From Xenorhabdus khoisanae (lineage in GTDB: Bacteria > Pseudomonadota > Gammaproteobacteria > Enterobacterales > Enterobacteriaceae), in NCBI RefSeq assembly GCF_001037465.1, contig NZ_LFCV01000013.1:17974-81973 (forward strand): a stretch of DNA of 64,000 nucleotides, in the 5' to 3' direction. Below are positions 7,880-16,395 of the stretch, one piece after another. The first letter of the stretch is position 1, and each line of letters opens with the position of its first letter. Below the pieces are notes generated by a model. That model was not told the origin of the DNA, did no database searches, and was given only the letters and a program-made list of their open reading frames with translations. Made by a program: the position numbers and the translations under genes.

Positions 7880-8488
7880 TCATTGCGAAAAACTGAACGC
7901 GGGTGCTTTCGCTCTGAATCCCGCCGCACTCTCAACGATGACTTCCCCCTGAGATTTTATTGTCGTTTTGCCGCCTACATTCAGAAAAAAATCACCGGTA
8001 GCATGGTGGAATACATCACCGGCTTCATTCATCCCTATACACGCCCCGCTTGCCATATTGGTAATCGATATACCGCCACCAGCGGTATGGATAACAAGTA
8101 AGTTATTGCGCTTATACACGAAGTCTTTTGTGGGCGATAAAGCCGGCAGGGGCGGGGCACCTTCAACGGCTGGGGGGTCATAGGCTCCGCTTTGACCGGA
8201 TGCTTCCGGGGCGACGTTCGGGATACCATTGGGGGCATCCTGTGCTGCACCGGTGATCATTGGGTAGCGACTGTCGCCCCCATAGGGAAACTCAACCCAC
8301 ACCAGATCGCCTGTCACGGCGGGGGTAAATGCACCGCCAATTGACAGGCGATACTCAGCCCACGGCAAAGCATCATCGGGCACACCCTCCCATAATGGTA
8401 ACAGCTTCACTTTTGCTTTCATGAGCCCCGCTGGGTGCTCTGTAGCGACGATGATGGCCCGATGACTACCATAGATAGCATTATTCAC
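7880..8488 (-). CDS. baseplate spike protein (gp5/gpV/VgrG-like OB-fold and beta-helix)
   Basis: A 202-residue protein from a GTG that overlaps the hub gene stop (GTGAATAA). Residues 5-85 form the OB-fold of contractile-tail spikes (HRAIIVATEHPAGLMKAKVK, VTGDLVWVEFPYGGDSRYPMI). Residues 130-202 are a short triple-strand beta-helix rich in alternating hydrophobic residues (LLVIHTAGGGISI, FLNVGGKTTIKSQGEVIVES). It would trimerise as the membrane-piercing needle tipped by the PAAR protein. It is the last gene of the tail operon. Its 3-prime end is partly duplicated at 7052. Confidence 0.85.
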   Translation of the reverse strand: MNNAIYGSHRAIIVATEHPAGLMKAKVKLLPLWEGVPDDALPWAEYRLSIGGAFTPAVTGDLVWVEFPYGGDSRYPMITGAAQDAPNGIPNVAPEASGQSGAYDPPAVEGAPPLPALSPTKDFVYKRNNLLVIHTAGGGISITNMASGACIGMNEAGDVFHHATGDFFLNVGGKTTIKSQGEVIVESAAGFRAKAPAFSFSQ

Positions 8489-9461
8489 TGGGAACCCCCA
8501 AAATCATTCTGGTGCTGTAGGCAACACGTTCTTCAAACTGCGTCACGCGCTCCACAATCATATTCTTGGGTATCGATTCATCAATGCGGTTATCAGGATC
8601 ATAACGATGAATAACCACTTGTATGACGGAACCCGCCTGAATCGCGGGATTTCCCGCACATTCAATGTCTAACTTTGGGATCAGAACCCGCCCCATGTTT
8701 TGCAGTGTCCCTAATTCTGCATCAGATACCATTTTCACCGGCAGTGAAGCATCCCCGAATGAACGATAGCCATCCGTCATGGAATAACCGACATAACGAT
8801 GCTGCTTTGACGCTGTAACCGCGAAATCTGAATTAAGGTTTCTCAGCTTTGTTATGCGGTACTTCGCTTGGGGATTGTTGTACTCGTATGTGAAAGCGGG
8901 TTTTGTTTTGATAAGGTTACTCATCGACTTCAAATGGATTTTACCTCTGGCCGTCCATGCCAACGCACCATGATCTTTTGCCACTTGTCGAACCAGGGTG
9001 GCAGGTTTTTGCCCCATGTTTAAATGATAGGTTCCAAGGCGGTTAAAGGGCTCAGTCACCGGCTTTAACCCTTTTGCCAGCGTGCGAATAATCTTCTCTG
9101 GTTCAGCATCGGCAAAAAAACGGGGAGTGCCGGTGGGGATCAGAAGAGTCCGCATAGCCGTAGAGATGCTGGTGATTGTCACGGTATCCATATTGAGTGG
9201 GGCAGAAACGATATAGAAATCCTCTTTAAATAATGCCTGTTCCCCTCCGGGATCGCCAAGCGTGACCGTGATCACTGCACCTTCTTTTACACCCATGTTA
9301 TCCAGAACGTAGCCGGTCACATCACGGATATTCAGTAGTAAAAGTGGGGCTGCTAATTTGGCAATTTCTATATACGCTACGGAGGTGACAGATTCTCGCG
9401 GTAATACCTCACCGTTGATCTCAATAGTCTGTAAAAGAAACTGATTAGATTGCTGTGCCAT
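8481..9461 (-). CDS. baseplate hub protein (gp27/gpD-like)
   Basis: About 326 residues from ATG 9461 (MAQQSNQFLLQTIEINGEVL). A longer frame from 9530 lies inside the upstream gene and is less likely. The plan matches contractile-tail hubs: an N-terminal beta domain (SVTSVAYIEIAKLAAPLLLLNIRD), then a segment predicted to contain a LysM-like hub domain (AEPEKIIRTLAKGLKP, THREONINE-rich AWTARGKIHL) and a C-terminal barrel (AIQAGSVIQVVIHRYD). It would form the trimeric ring that holds the spike encoded just downstream. Confidence 0.75.
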   Translation of the reverse strand: MAQQSNQFLLQTIEINGEVLPRESVTSVAYIEIAKLAAPLLLLNIRDVTGYVLDNMGVKEGAVITVTLGDPGGEQALFKEDFYIVSAPLNMDTVTITSISTAMRTLLIPTGTPRFFADAEPEKIIRTLAKGLKPVTEPFNRLGTYHLNMGQKPATLVRQVAKDHGALAWTARGKIHLKSMSNLIKTKPAFTYEYNNPQAKYRITKLRNLNSDFAVTASKQHRYVGYSMTDGYRSFGDASLPVKMVSDAELGTLQNMGRVLIPKLDIECAGNPAIQAGSVIQVVIHRYDPDNRIDESIPKNMIVERVTQFEERVAYSTRMILGVPSE

Positions 9462-10245
9462 GACTGTCTCTGCGTATTGTCTGTGGTGCGGTGGTGACGA
9501 CGGTTTTCTCAATCTGTGGAACAACGGCATGTGCCATAATGATATCGGCCTGTACCTTTATACTGGCTTTGGCACCAAAAATGCGATCTTCCATGACAGG
9601 CAATGATACATCAGAAAAAGAAATTTCTCGGGCGGCATTGAACGCACATTCAATGTCCACCTCGGCATTGGCCATCTTTACTGACGCATGAAAGCTGGTG
9701 GCAATCATACTGGCAAAGTGGACAGCAATGGCATTACACAGGAGTGATAAAGGCTCTTTCTCTGCTGACAATACAAAAATATCGTAAACAAGGTTGACTG
9801 GATGTGCGTCTAACACCGCAATGATCGTATCGCCTTCAAAAACTTCCCCGTATCTGTCCCGCCTTATCTGCCTGTCGTTCGGCATCACATCATAATCCAT
9901 CGTGCGGGAGAGATTAATCACAGGCAGGGCTTCAGGGTTGGCATATTTGTTATCTGACTGGCTTTTTCTACCGGCTTTCGCTTGTCGCATGGTTCTAATG
10001 AAATCTTTAATGTCGTCGAAACGGCCAAGCAGGACCTGATCGCTTGATGGGCGATTGATAAACTCGACGAACCCCTGATTATGCAGATCTGGATGATTAA
10101 CTTTGAGCCCTTTTAGGCTTGATGCGATGTGATTCCCGACAGCAATATCAATGCCACGAAATCCACTGACTTCCCTTTCGCCAATGGGGTTCAGCTTCAG
10201 CGACTTAATACGCATTAAAATGTCGTGGCCTTCATCTTTGCTCAT
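9445..10245 (-). CDS. tail/baseplate operon protein, 266 aa
   Basis: ATG 10245 overlaps the stop of the preceding gene, and its own 3-prime end overlaps the hub start, so it is translationally coupled on both sides. The protein is a soluble alpha/beta mix with a conserved-looking middle (VFEGDTIIAVLDAHPVNLVYDIFVLSAEKEPL) and helical SLLCNAIAVHFASMIATSF. I recognise no named family. Position and coupling indicate a structural or assembly role in the tail. Confidence 0.65.
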   Translation of the reverse strand: MSKDEGHDILMRIKSLKLNPIGEREVSGFRGIDIAVGNHIASSLKGLKVNHPDLHNQGFVEFINRPSSDQVLLGRFDDIKDFIRTMRQAKAGRKSQSDNKYANPEALPVINLSRTMDYDVMPNDRQIRRDRYGEVFEGDTIIAVLDAHPVNLVYDIFVLSAEKEPLSLLCNAIAVHFASMIATSFHASVKMANAEVDIECAFNAAREISFSDVSLPVMEDRIFGAKASIKVQADIIMAHAVVPQIEKTVVTTAPQTIRRDSHGTAI

Positions 10246-10972
10246 GGTCTGTCCCTAATGCTGACTGACTAAAATTTCTGGCCGGTATGCAGTAATAGAG
10301 TGAACCCACGGATGCCGTACCATACGTGAAAATACGTAGCACATACCAAAATCGGCGGGCTAATTGACCATCGGATAATTCTTCGTTCCATTCAAATATT
10401 GAGCCTATCGATACGCCTGTCGCGGCGGCTCTGATAACTAAAAAATCATCGATACCACCATCTTGATCGCCATCAGAATCAACGGCAGTAAATGATTCCC
10501 GTTCATCAGGACAGTCCAACACCTTCACTTTTTGAGGATCGGTGTATGAAAGTTCTCTTTGATGGTTATTGAACTCAGTGAAAACCGGTATCTCAAGGCC
10601 ATCGTCATTCGCCTTTGTGGGGGCATCATCCCGGGGGCGATATAACAAAGCATCATAACTGTCTGGATCTTCCTCAATCATTTTTATCCAGTCCTGACGA
10701 ACGAGATCATTGAGGGGCGTGTGCCCTCTGTATCGGGGGCTCAGGTTTAAGTCTGGCTCTCTTGTGGACAGGTGTTGTGGCAGAACGGCTTGCGCCGCTA
10801 CGTCCTCATTTTCGACCAACGTCACGGTAGCGGGGGGCGGTGGCATATCATCTAAATCCACCAGCTCTGCATCCTGCGCTGATATGTGCGTGGTTGGCTG
10901 TAGCGGAGTGGAGCCCATTCCTGTGATTTCATTGTCTGGCCTCTCATCCAGCCATTCGTCATAGCGGCTCAT
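10232..10972 (-). CDS. tail operon protein with disordered N-terminus, 246 aa
   Basis: The first 110 residues are acidic and low in complexity (proline- and aspartate-rich, DLDDMPPPPATVTL), as in flexible linkers. The C-terminal half is ordered (DFLVIRAAATGVSIGSIFEW, ARRFWYVLRIFTYG). ATG 10972 overlaps the upstream stop (ATGA). No family is recognised. Its place within the coupled operon suggests a virion or assembly protein. Confidence 0.65.
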   Translation of the reverse strand: MSRYDEWLDERPDNEITGMGSTPLQPTTHISAQDAELVDLDDMPPPPATVTLVENEDVAAQAVLPQHLSTREPDLNLSPRYRGHTPLNDLVRQDWIKMIEEDPDSYDALLYRPRDDAPTKANDDGLEIPVFTEFNNHQRELSYTDPQKVKVLDCPDERESFTAVDSDGDQDGGIDDFLVIRAAATGVSIGSIFEWNEELSDGQLARRFWYVLRIFTYGTASVGSLYYCIPARNFSQSALGTDHEQR

Positions 10973-12183
10973 GCGTTATTACCCCTAATCTGTTTTTTCA
11001 TATACTCGTTAAATGCGGCTTCAGCTTGTTCTTGATCATTTCCTGACATAATGAGCGCATCAATGAAGGATTGTTTTTTCAGATTGAAAGCATCTTTCAG
11101 CTGCTGTTTTAACAGTTGTTCCTGGGCTTTCATTCGGTTGATTTGTTCCTGCTTCTTTTGCAGTTTTAAACGTTGTGAATCAGTAAGCCTTTTCGCTTTC
11201 TTCAGCTGTGAGCGTAAGGCATCAATTTTCTTCGGATCTTGAGTCAGTTTTCTTTCCAGTGCCTCCATGCGTTGTTGATAACGCCGGTATTCACTTTTTA
11301 TCGCGTTGTGACTGGTTTTGCTTTTCCGGTTTCTGTTCAGTTGTTTTAGTTGCTCTTTCCCAAAAAACTCAGTTGTCTTTCTCTTATCATCCCCAAAGCT
11401 GGTGGTACGGGCATTTTTCTGTAACAGGCGGCCAACCTGCATTTGCCATGTTCCGGCCTGCATTCTGGTCATCGCATGAATAACGTGTTTACAGGCCACC
11501 CCTTTTAAGTTCGGGTTTCTGATTTTGGGGTAGATGTATTCTTTCGGGGGGCTAACCGCGAAATTCCCCGCTGTAGCAATATAGCGATACCAATAATGAT
11601 GACGGCCACAATCGCAATCAAATGACACTCGGCCAGTACACAACTGACGTACTACACGGGCGGTGTTGTTTTCTTTTTTTGACAGGTCTTCCATCGCGGT
11701 ATCCCATTCCTCAAAGCGGATCTTCACGCGGTGGTGTTTGTCTTCAGACTTGTCAGACGCAGTGACGCTGATAATAGCAACGTTGTGTTCCATACCGATA
11801 AATGAAGCTATTTTGATGCCTGATCCATCATCAACCGCATTATTTGCCCGCTTGACGTCAATATTGGTGCAATTCGCTATCAGCTGGATATAGGTAATTC
11901 CGGCGATGTTAGTATTGAATCCAGACCGAACTTTTTGTCGGTTTTTTTCAAACGCCTTAAGATCTTCTTTTGTGAAGAACGTCCCGTCGCGCTTCTTTCC
12001 CAAGGCAATAACATCATCAAAACTTTTATTTTTTAAAAGAGAAGGGGTGAGAAGCCGGGCAACCTTACGGCGGCGTTTGGCCTGCTGGTCGTTAGTGATT
12101 TGATTAAATAGCCGGTTAAATTCTTTTGGCATTAAACCATCAGTATCATACCGACCTGTTTCTGTGCGAGGAAAATTAATCAT
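10969..12183 (-). CDS. tail operon protein with SWIM-like zinc motif and coiled coil
   Basis: A 404-residue protein. Residues 188-240 hold FDCDCGRHHYWYR followed by VACKHVIHA, a C-x-C...C-x-H pattern as in SWIM zinc domains. Residues 290-400 are a long basic coiled coil (MEALERKLTQD, LKKAKRLTDSQRLKLQKKQ). The N-terminal 100 residues are basic and helical. SWIM domains bind DNA or protein; a zinc site inside a tail operon is unusual. It could be a tape-measure-linked or baseplate protein; the function is not clear. Coupled by overlap to both neighbours. Confidence 0.65.
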   Translation of the reverse strand: MINFPRTETGRYDTDGLMPKEFNRLFNQITNDQQAKRRRKVARLLTPSLLKNKSFDDVIALGKKRDGTFFTKEDLKAFEKNRQKVRSGFNTNIAGITYIQLIANCTNIDVKRANNAVDDGSGIKIASFIGMEHNVAIISVTASDKSEDKHHRVKIRFEEWDTAMEDLSKKENNTARVVRQLCTGRVSFDCDCGRHHYWYRYIATAGNFAVSPPKEYIYPKIRNPNLKGVACKHVIHAMTRMQAGTWQMQVGRLLQKNARTTSFGDDKRKTTEFFGKEQLKQLNRNRKSKTSHNAIKSEYRRYQQRMEALERKLTQDPKKIDALRSQLKKAKRLTDSQRLKLQKKQEQINRMKAQEQLLKQQLKDAFNLKKQSFIDALIMSGNDQEQAEAAFNEYMKKQIRGNNA

Positions 12184-12508
12184 TCGTTACCTCCGGCGTG
12201 TCAGCATAGTGTCTGATCCTGTCGCGTATCCAGGCGGCAGAAGGTAAGGAGAGGTTATCGCCTATCGGCAGGGGCTCTAATTCGCTTTCATGACCGGCCA
12301 CCAGCCTGACAACCCAACGTAACACGGAATTTTTATAAACCCGATAGGCCACCAGATCGGCCCTAAATTCCTCATCGGGTTTAATGGTGTATGAGATGTT
12401 ACTCGCGTGGTCGTATAACTGAGACTGGGCGATAATTTCGCGGTGTAGATAAGCACGAATGATGGGATCAGTAATACAGCGGTCATCCAGTCGTGAATAT
12501 TCACTCAT
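12176..12508 (-). CDS. baseplate wedge-like protein (gp53-type)
   Basis: A 110-residue protein with a compact pattern: DEEFRADLVAYRVYKNSVLRWVVRLVAGHESELEPLPIG, followed by SAAWIRDRIRHY. A short protein whose core reads D-LAY--YG---LWW-I---N is typical of T4 gp53-like baseplate wedge subunits, and the tail operon context agrees. Overlaps the upstream and downstream genes by 4-8 bases. Confidence 0.6.
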   Translation of the reverse strand: MSEYSRLDDRCITDPIIRAYLHREIIAQSQLYDHASNISYTIKPDEEFRADLVAYRVYKNSVLRWVVRLVAGHESELEPLPIGDNLSLPSAAWIRDRIRHYADTPEVTND

Positions 12509-13158
12509 AAGATCACCGTATTGTTATCAATGCGTGTGCCGGTTAATGTTGATGTGGCCGTTTCTTTTTCGGCTTTTTTGTCATAAGCACTGACAATATT
12601 AAAAAGCGATGTTAAGCGGGAAGGGGGCTCATCTACCGCTGCGGATTGCATGGCTTTAATGTACGCATCAGAGGCCACATTGTTGAACATGGTGCTGTAA
12701 ACAACAAGCAGCATCAGGATATGTTCGGATGTAAGGGATTCCCAGTCAATACGATAGACAGGCTCACCCGCTGGATTGAATTCAACATCAATAAGGGATG
12801 GCGAGATCTCGTATAAGTTTTTTCCCTTGGGGGGATAAATGATACTGCCTTGCCGTTTCAGCTCATTATAGCGACCGGTTGCAACCACAATAACGGGACG
12901 GCCATCATGGTGTTTGTCGCTCAGCCTGACATTGATGGCCCCGATATGCTGAGCAATTTCGCCGCTGATCTCGTCCACCAACACCTTAAACCCGGCTCTT
13001 ACCATTTTCGGAACATCTTTTGATAGCTCGTTCAGCATCGCTTTTCGTTTTGGCGGAAGTATTTTCCGGTCTTCCAAAATCAAATCACCCTCTTTAAAGA
13101 CAGCACGTACCATAACGGTTTTTTTCATTGTGCTGATCACTGCAATTCTCTGAATCAT
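12505..13158 (-). CDS. first gene of the tail operon, 217 aa
   Basis: ATG 13158 has GGGAG 6 bases upstream. The protein starts MIQRIAVISTMKKTVMV. It has no membrane segment, an alpha/beta N-terminal half (VLVDEISGEIAQHIGAINV, RPVIVVATGRY) and a helical part (SEHILMLLVVYSTMFNNVASD). I do not recognise the family. It opens the run of seven overlapping genes ending at 7880. Confidence 0.6.
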   Translation of the reverse strand: MIQRIAVISTMKKTVMVRAVFKEGDLILEDRKILPPKRKAMLNELSKDVPKMVRAGFKVLVDEISGEIAQHIGAINVRLSDKHHDGRPVIVVATGRYNELKRQGSIIYPPKGKNLYEISPSLIDVEFNPAGEPVYRIDWESLTSEHILMLLVVYSTMFNNVASDAYIKAMQSAAVDEPPSRLTSLFNIVSAYDKKAEKETATSTLTGTRIDNNTVIL

Positions 13159-13171
13159 AGTTCTCCCAAAA

Positions 13172-13195
13172 ATAAAAAGGCCGCACTGGGCGGCC
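13172..13195 (-). terminator. leftward rho-independent terminator upstream of the tail operon
   Basis: GGCCGC and GCGGCC arms with a 5-base loop, followed on the minus strand by a T-rich run (TTTTTATTTTT). It would separate leftward transcripts from the dUTPase side from the tail operon. Confidence 0.7.
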
Positions 13196-13507
13196 TCTGC
13201 TTTCAGGTATCTGGTTTCGCGCTGATATCAAAGTTATGCAATCGTCGAAAAAGCTAACCTCACCTTCCAGAACCGCCCTTAAGCGGGAGAAATCGTAGCG
13301 CAACGACATGTTCGACAGCAACAAAAAAACGCATTCCAACTTAAAAATAAAGTCTATTATTCAATATATTAGTGTAATTTACATTATTAACAATAAATGC
13401 CCGTTCAACGTTTAATCGTATTAATATGGTCTTGAGATATTGATATGAAATTACCCGTGTCGCAAGCGACGGGAAATTCAACCCAAAAAAGATTAACAGG
13501 GGGCGTT

Positions 13508-13813
13508 ATGGATACAATTTTAAGAGAACCGACGACTGTGGGTGAAATGCTCTCAGAAGAATTTTTAAAGCCACTGAATATTACTCAGGCAAAATTAGGC
13601 GAGGCACTTAATCTTTCCCGCCCGCGCATTGCTGAAATTATCAATGGAAAACGCCGGATCAGCATCGAAGAGGCTGTAATGTTGGCAGCATTGTTTGAAA
13701 CGGACTCTGACTTCTGGATTAACGTACAAACCAGCCATGATCGCTGGGAAGCGCGGCAGCTGATGGCTCAGAAAACCAGTGTCAAACCTATCACGGCATT
13801 ATTGGCGAGATGA
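13508..13813 (+). CDS. HigA/VapI-type addiction antitoxin, no toxin next to it
   Basis: A 101-residue protein. ATG 13508 has AGGGGGC upstream; an upstream in-frame ATG at 13445 is less likely. It has the HigA-type HTH signature: TTVGEMLSEEFLKPLNITQ, LGEALNLSRPRIAEIINGKRR and FETDSDFWINVQTSHD. No RelE/HigB-like frame is visible upstream or downstream, so it is an orphan. A small hairpin (CCCGTGTCGC and GCGACGGG, about 13458) precedes it. It could repress its own promoter or neutralise a toxin encoded elsewhere. Confidence 0.85.
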   Translation: MDTILREPTTVGEMLSEEFLKPLNITQAKLGEALNLSRPRIAEIINGKRRISIEEAVMLAALFETDSDFWINVQTSHDRWEARQLMAQKTSVKPITALLAR

Positions 13814-13829
13814 CTTCAGCTGCTAATGA

Positions 13830-13849
13830 GGGGGCGCGTAAGTGCCCCC
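13830..13849. terminator. hairpin after the HigA-like gene
   Basis: GGGGGC and GCCCCC arms with an 8-base loop, 17 bases after the stop and between convergent genes. The T-run is short; it probably ends transcription in both directions. Confidence 0.55.
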
Positions 13850-13865
13850 TTGATTAAGTTACTTT

Positions 13866-14609
13866 TCACAAAACTCCATCAATCGACTCTGACGCATTTT
13901 CCCGCTTGTATTCAGCCATCTGAACCACCAGCGCTAATTTGGCTTTTTCAACAGCCAGTCGCTCTTCCTCTTCAGGAACGCCTATCACGGCATATTGATC
14001 AAGTTCAGCAACGCGGACGCAATACGCCCAGAAAGAAGAATCTTGTTTGATGGCCTCGGCTGTTTGCGGTGAGATAAAGACCACATCATAGGTTTCCATA
14101 TCCTGTTGAAAATACAGATAGGCGTTGCGGCCAATCCCTGCCTGCATTAAGCCATTATGTACGATGGCTTCTGTCATACTTTCGGATTGGGTCACACAGA
14201 ATTCAGGAAGCTTGTGTTGAAAAGCCGTAGTGAAATTGATGCCGGTTGATGCCCCATTTGATGCAACGCGCCACTGTCCAACCAAATTGCCGTTTACCGT
14301 GACGACAGGATCAATAGTCATTGGGTACTCCCGCATGATGAAGCGCGTAAACAACTCGTGAGTCATAGGGTTGTAGCAGGAACAGTTATATTGTTTCGCT
14401 AATTCTTTTTCACGCGCCAAATCGTGATTTTTTGCGATAATCCAGCTTAATCCATTGGGCGCTTTCATCATGGCATCGCCTTCATTGGTCATGCCTTCGA
14501 GCTTAGAGCCTGCCAGTAATGCTGTGGCTATGTTGAGATCGAATGCGGAGTAGGTGCCTTCTTCACTACGATTAAGCGTAAAGTTATCAGCAAGAATATA
14601 ACCGGTCAT
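13866..14609 (-). CDS. hypothetical protein, 247 aa
   Basis: ATG 14609 has AAGGA upstream and starts 8 bases after the dUTPase stop, so the two form an operon. The protein is soluble with mixed secondary structure (MTGYILADNFTLNRSEEG at the start, SWIIAKNHDLAREKELAKQ, FVSPQTAEAI-like segment near residue 195). Two cysteines lie close together (NCSCYN). No family is recognised. Confidence 0.65.
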   Translation of the reverse strand: MTGYILADNFTLNRSEEGTYSAFDLNIATALLAGSKLEGMTNEGDAMMKAPNGLSWIIAKNHDLAREKELAKQYNCSCYNPMTHELFTRFIMREYPMTIDPVVTVNGNLVGQWRVASNGASTGINFTTAFQHKLPEFCVTQSESMTEAIVHNGLMQAGIGRNAYLYFQQDMETYDVVFISPQTAEAIKQDSSFWAYCVRVAELDQYAVIGVPEEEERLAVEKAKLALVVQMAEYKRENASESIDGVL

Positions 14610-14617
14610 GAAAATCC

Positions 14618-15142
14618 TTATTTATCCGTTTTTGATTTTGTGTTCTTGCCGTTTTCAGCTGAACTGGTTTCAGTCTCTGCTGCTTTATCCGTATTCACAG
14701 AACCAGTTTCGGCACGTTCTGCAAATTTTTCCTCTGAGACATCCTCAAATGAGGCCCTCGTGACTTCTTCAATTAATCCCTGGGCAACCAACATGCCGTC
14801 TTTGACAGTCAGTGGGAATGCACCAGATTCAACAATCAATTTAATGATGATTTCATCACGATAATCAGAATCGACAACACCGACGCATTCCGCAGGGCGT
14901 GCATGATGTTCCTGTCCAAGGTCTTTACGTGCATAAATCTTCATGCAATACCCATCAGGTATCGCAACTTTTATCCCTGTCCGAATGATGTAGGCGAGGT
15001 GTGATCTTCCGTCGTCAATTGTGGTATATAACGTGCAATCTACAGCGGTCAGATCGAACCCAGATGCACCTTCAGTGCGATAGGTAGGGATAACGGCCTT
15101 GGGGTGTGTGCGGCAGATAATGACAGGGACATGCTTAGTCAT
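14618..15142 (-). CDS. dut: dUTPase-fold protein (dUTP pyrophosphatase, divergent)
   Basis: A 174-residue protein with the trimeric dUTPase motifs in order: motif 1 EGASGFDLTAVD, motif 3 CVGVVDSDYRDEI (holding the catalytic Asp and substrate-stacking Tyr), and motif 4 in the DGMLVAQGLIEE region. Motif 2, usually PRSSLA, reads YARKDLG, and motif 5, usually rich in Gly, reads ERAETGSVNTD. The last 35 residues are a low-complexity charged tail. Phage dUTPases keep uracil out of DNA; the altered motifs could mean lower activity or a signalling role. Start ATG 15142 has AGGAGAG upstream. Confidence 0.8.
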   Translation of the reverse strand: MTKHVPVIICRTHPKAVIPTYRTEGASGFDLTAVDCTLYTTIDDGRSHLAYIIRTGIKVAIPDGYCMKIYARKDLGQEHHARPAECVGVVDSDYRDEIIIKLIVESGAFPLTVKDGMLVAQGLIEEVTRASFEDVSEEKFAERAETGSVNTDKAAETETSSAENGKNTKSKTDK

Positions 15143-15214
15143 GAGGGGACTCTCCTATTATGAAACGGCTGAATTCATATTAGAGTTGAGCTTTACTTTA
15201 AAAGTAAATTTCTA

Positions 15215-15224
15215 TTTAGAATTT
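15215..15224 (-). promoter_or_regulatory. recurrent AAATTCTAAA motif, copy 3
   Basis: AAATTCTAAA on the minus strand about 75 bases upstream of the dut start. A candidate operator for the dut operon. Confidence 0.4.
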
Positions 15225-15401
15225 TATTTATATGTCTTGTTGTGAACTTAAGAAGTGTGCAATAACCCATCGGTAAGGATTACGGTTGCAATTATGAAAG
15301 CGCATTCTATCTTGTTTCGATGATTTAAATACACAGCCAATAATCGTGATCAAGATCGATCAACAGAGTATCAGGCGTACATTTAGGGTGAGATGAAATC
15401 A

Positions 15402-15434
15402 AAAAAATAGAAAAGCCGATGCTCACGCATCGGC
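15402..15434 (-). terminator. strong leftward terminator, possible end of a small RNA
   Basis: Perfect 8-base arms GCCGATGC and GCATCGGC with a 4-base loop, followed on the minus strand by TTTTCTATTTTTTT. No leftward gene precedes it: the gene to the right (15685) runs rightward. A leftward transcript of roughly 100-150 bases starting in the 15143-15684 gap is one explanation. The rest of this gap shows no convincing gene. Confidence 0.6.
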
Positions 15435-15684
15435 CTCCTACTAATCGCACAAATCCAACCAAAACAGAGCATTTTTGCTGAATTATGGGATCAGGATACC
15501 ATTAAAAAGTTGCTCTTTTCCAGAGATCTCTTGTCATGTGAATTTAATTTTTTCCTAGTTTAACTGTTTTATTTACATCACCAATAAATCTGCAAAGAAA
15601 GAACCTTGACTTTATTTCATATTATTCCTATTCCTATAATGGAAACTATTATCATAGCTATAAATTATAGAGAGTTTTATTTAT

Positions 15685-16215
15685 ATGATTGATGAAATCG
15701 ATGTAAAAATAGGAAATAGGATTAGAGTTAAACGAAAGGAAATAAGGCTATCAGCACAAATTTTGGCTGAACGGATAGGCACGTCTCAACAACAACTATC
15801 TAGGTATGAGCGCGGAACTAATAAAATTGGCGCAGCTCACCTTGTTCAAATTGCAATTCAATTAGGCACACCAATTGGCTGGTTTTTTTTAGATGTTTAT
15901 AAACATAAGATTAATAATCCCCTTAAATTATCTCTATCACAAGCAAAATTTGCGGCAATAGTAAGTGATTACCCTAATATTGCCGAATTCTGGAATTGGC
16001 ATAAGCGTGAGATTGATTTAGATTTGTGGTCAAGAAAAAAGGATTCACTGAGTGTCAGTGAGAAAACATTAGCTAAATTCTTTATATTTGTTTGGACGAG
16101 CAAAAATAGCTGTAATTTTGATGTTTCGGATGCGGCAGTTTTCTTAGGCAAGCAAGAACGACAGTTAATTGCAAACTGGATACTTGAACCTTTTTGGCCT
16201 TCATCAGGGCCATAA
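15685..16215 (+). CDS. Xre-family repressor with C-terminal sensor-like domain
   Basis: A 176-residue protein from ATG 15685. The upstream ribosome site is weak (GAGAG at -15). Residues 8-65 are an HTH_3 domain (RIRVKRKEIRLSAQILAERIG, SQQQLSRYERGTNKI). Residues 85-176 form a separate domain with NIAEFWNWHK, SVSEKTLAKFFIFVWTS and FWP near the end, which recurs alone in the 91-residue protein at 998. Size and domain plan fit a repressor whose C-terminal part dimerises. Possible lysogeny regulator. Confidence 0.85.
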   Translation: MIDEIDVKIGNRIRVKRKEIRLSAQILAERIGTSQQQLSRYERGTNKIGAAHLVQIAIQLGTPIGWFFLDVYKHKINNPLKLSLSQAKFAAIVSDYPNIAEFWNWHKREIDLDLWSRKKDSLSVSEKTLAKFFIFVWTSKNSCNFDVSDAAVFLGKQERQLIANWILEPFWPSSGP

Positions 16216-16395
16216 TCCGCGTTGTATGCAGCCGCTTCATATTTTAAATAGGCCGTGTTTGGTAAAGTCTGTGGGGTGTCTGTTATCTAGATCTCAATCA
16301 CAATATCCCAAAATAACTACACTTTTCTTTAATTCATGTTTTTTTTAATAAGAAAAAGAGTAGCTAAAAAATTTTCTATTGGGTAGAATGTTCAC

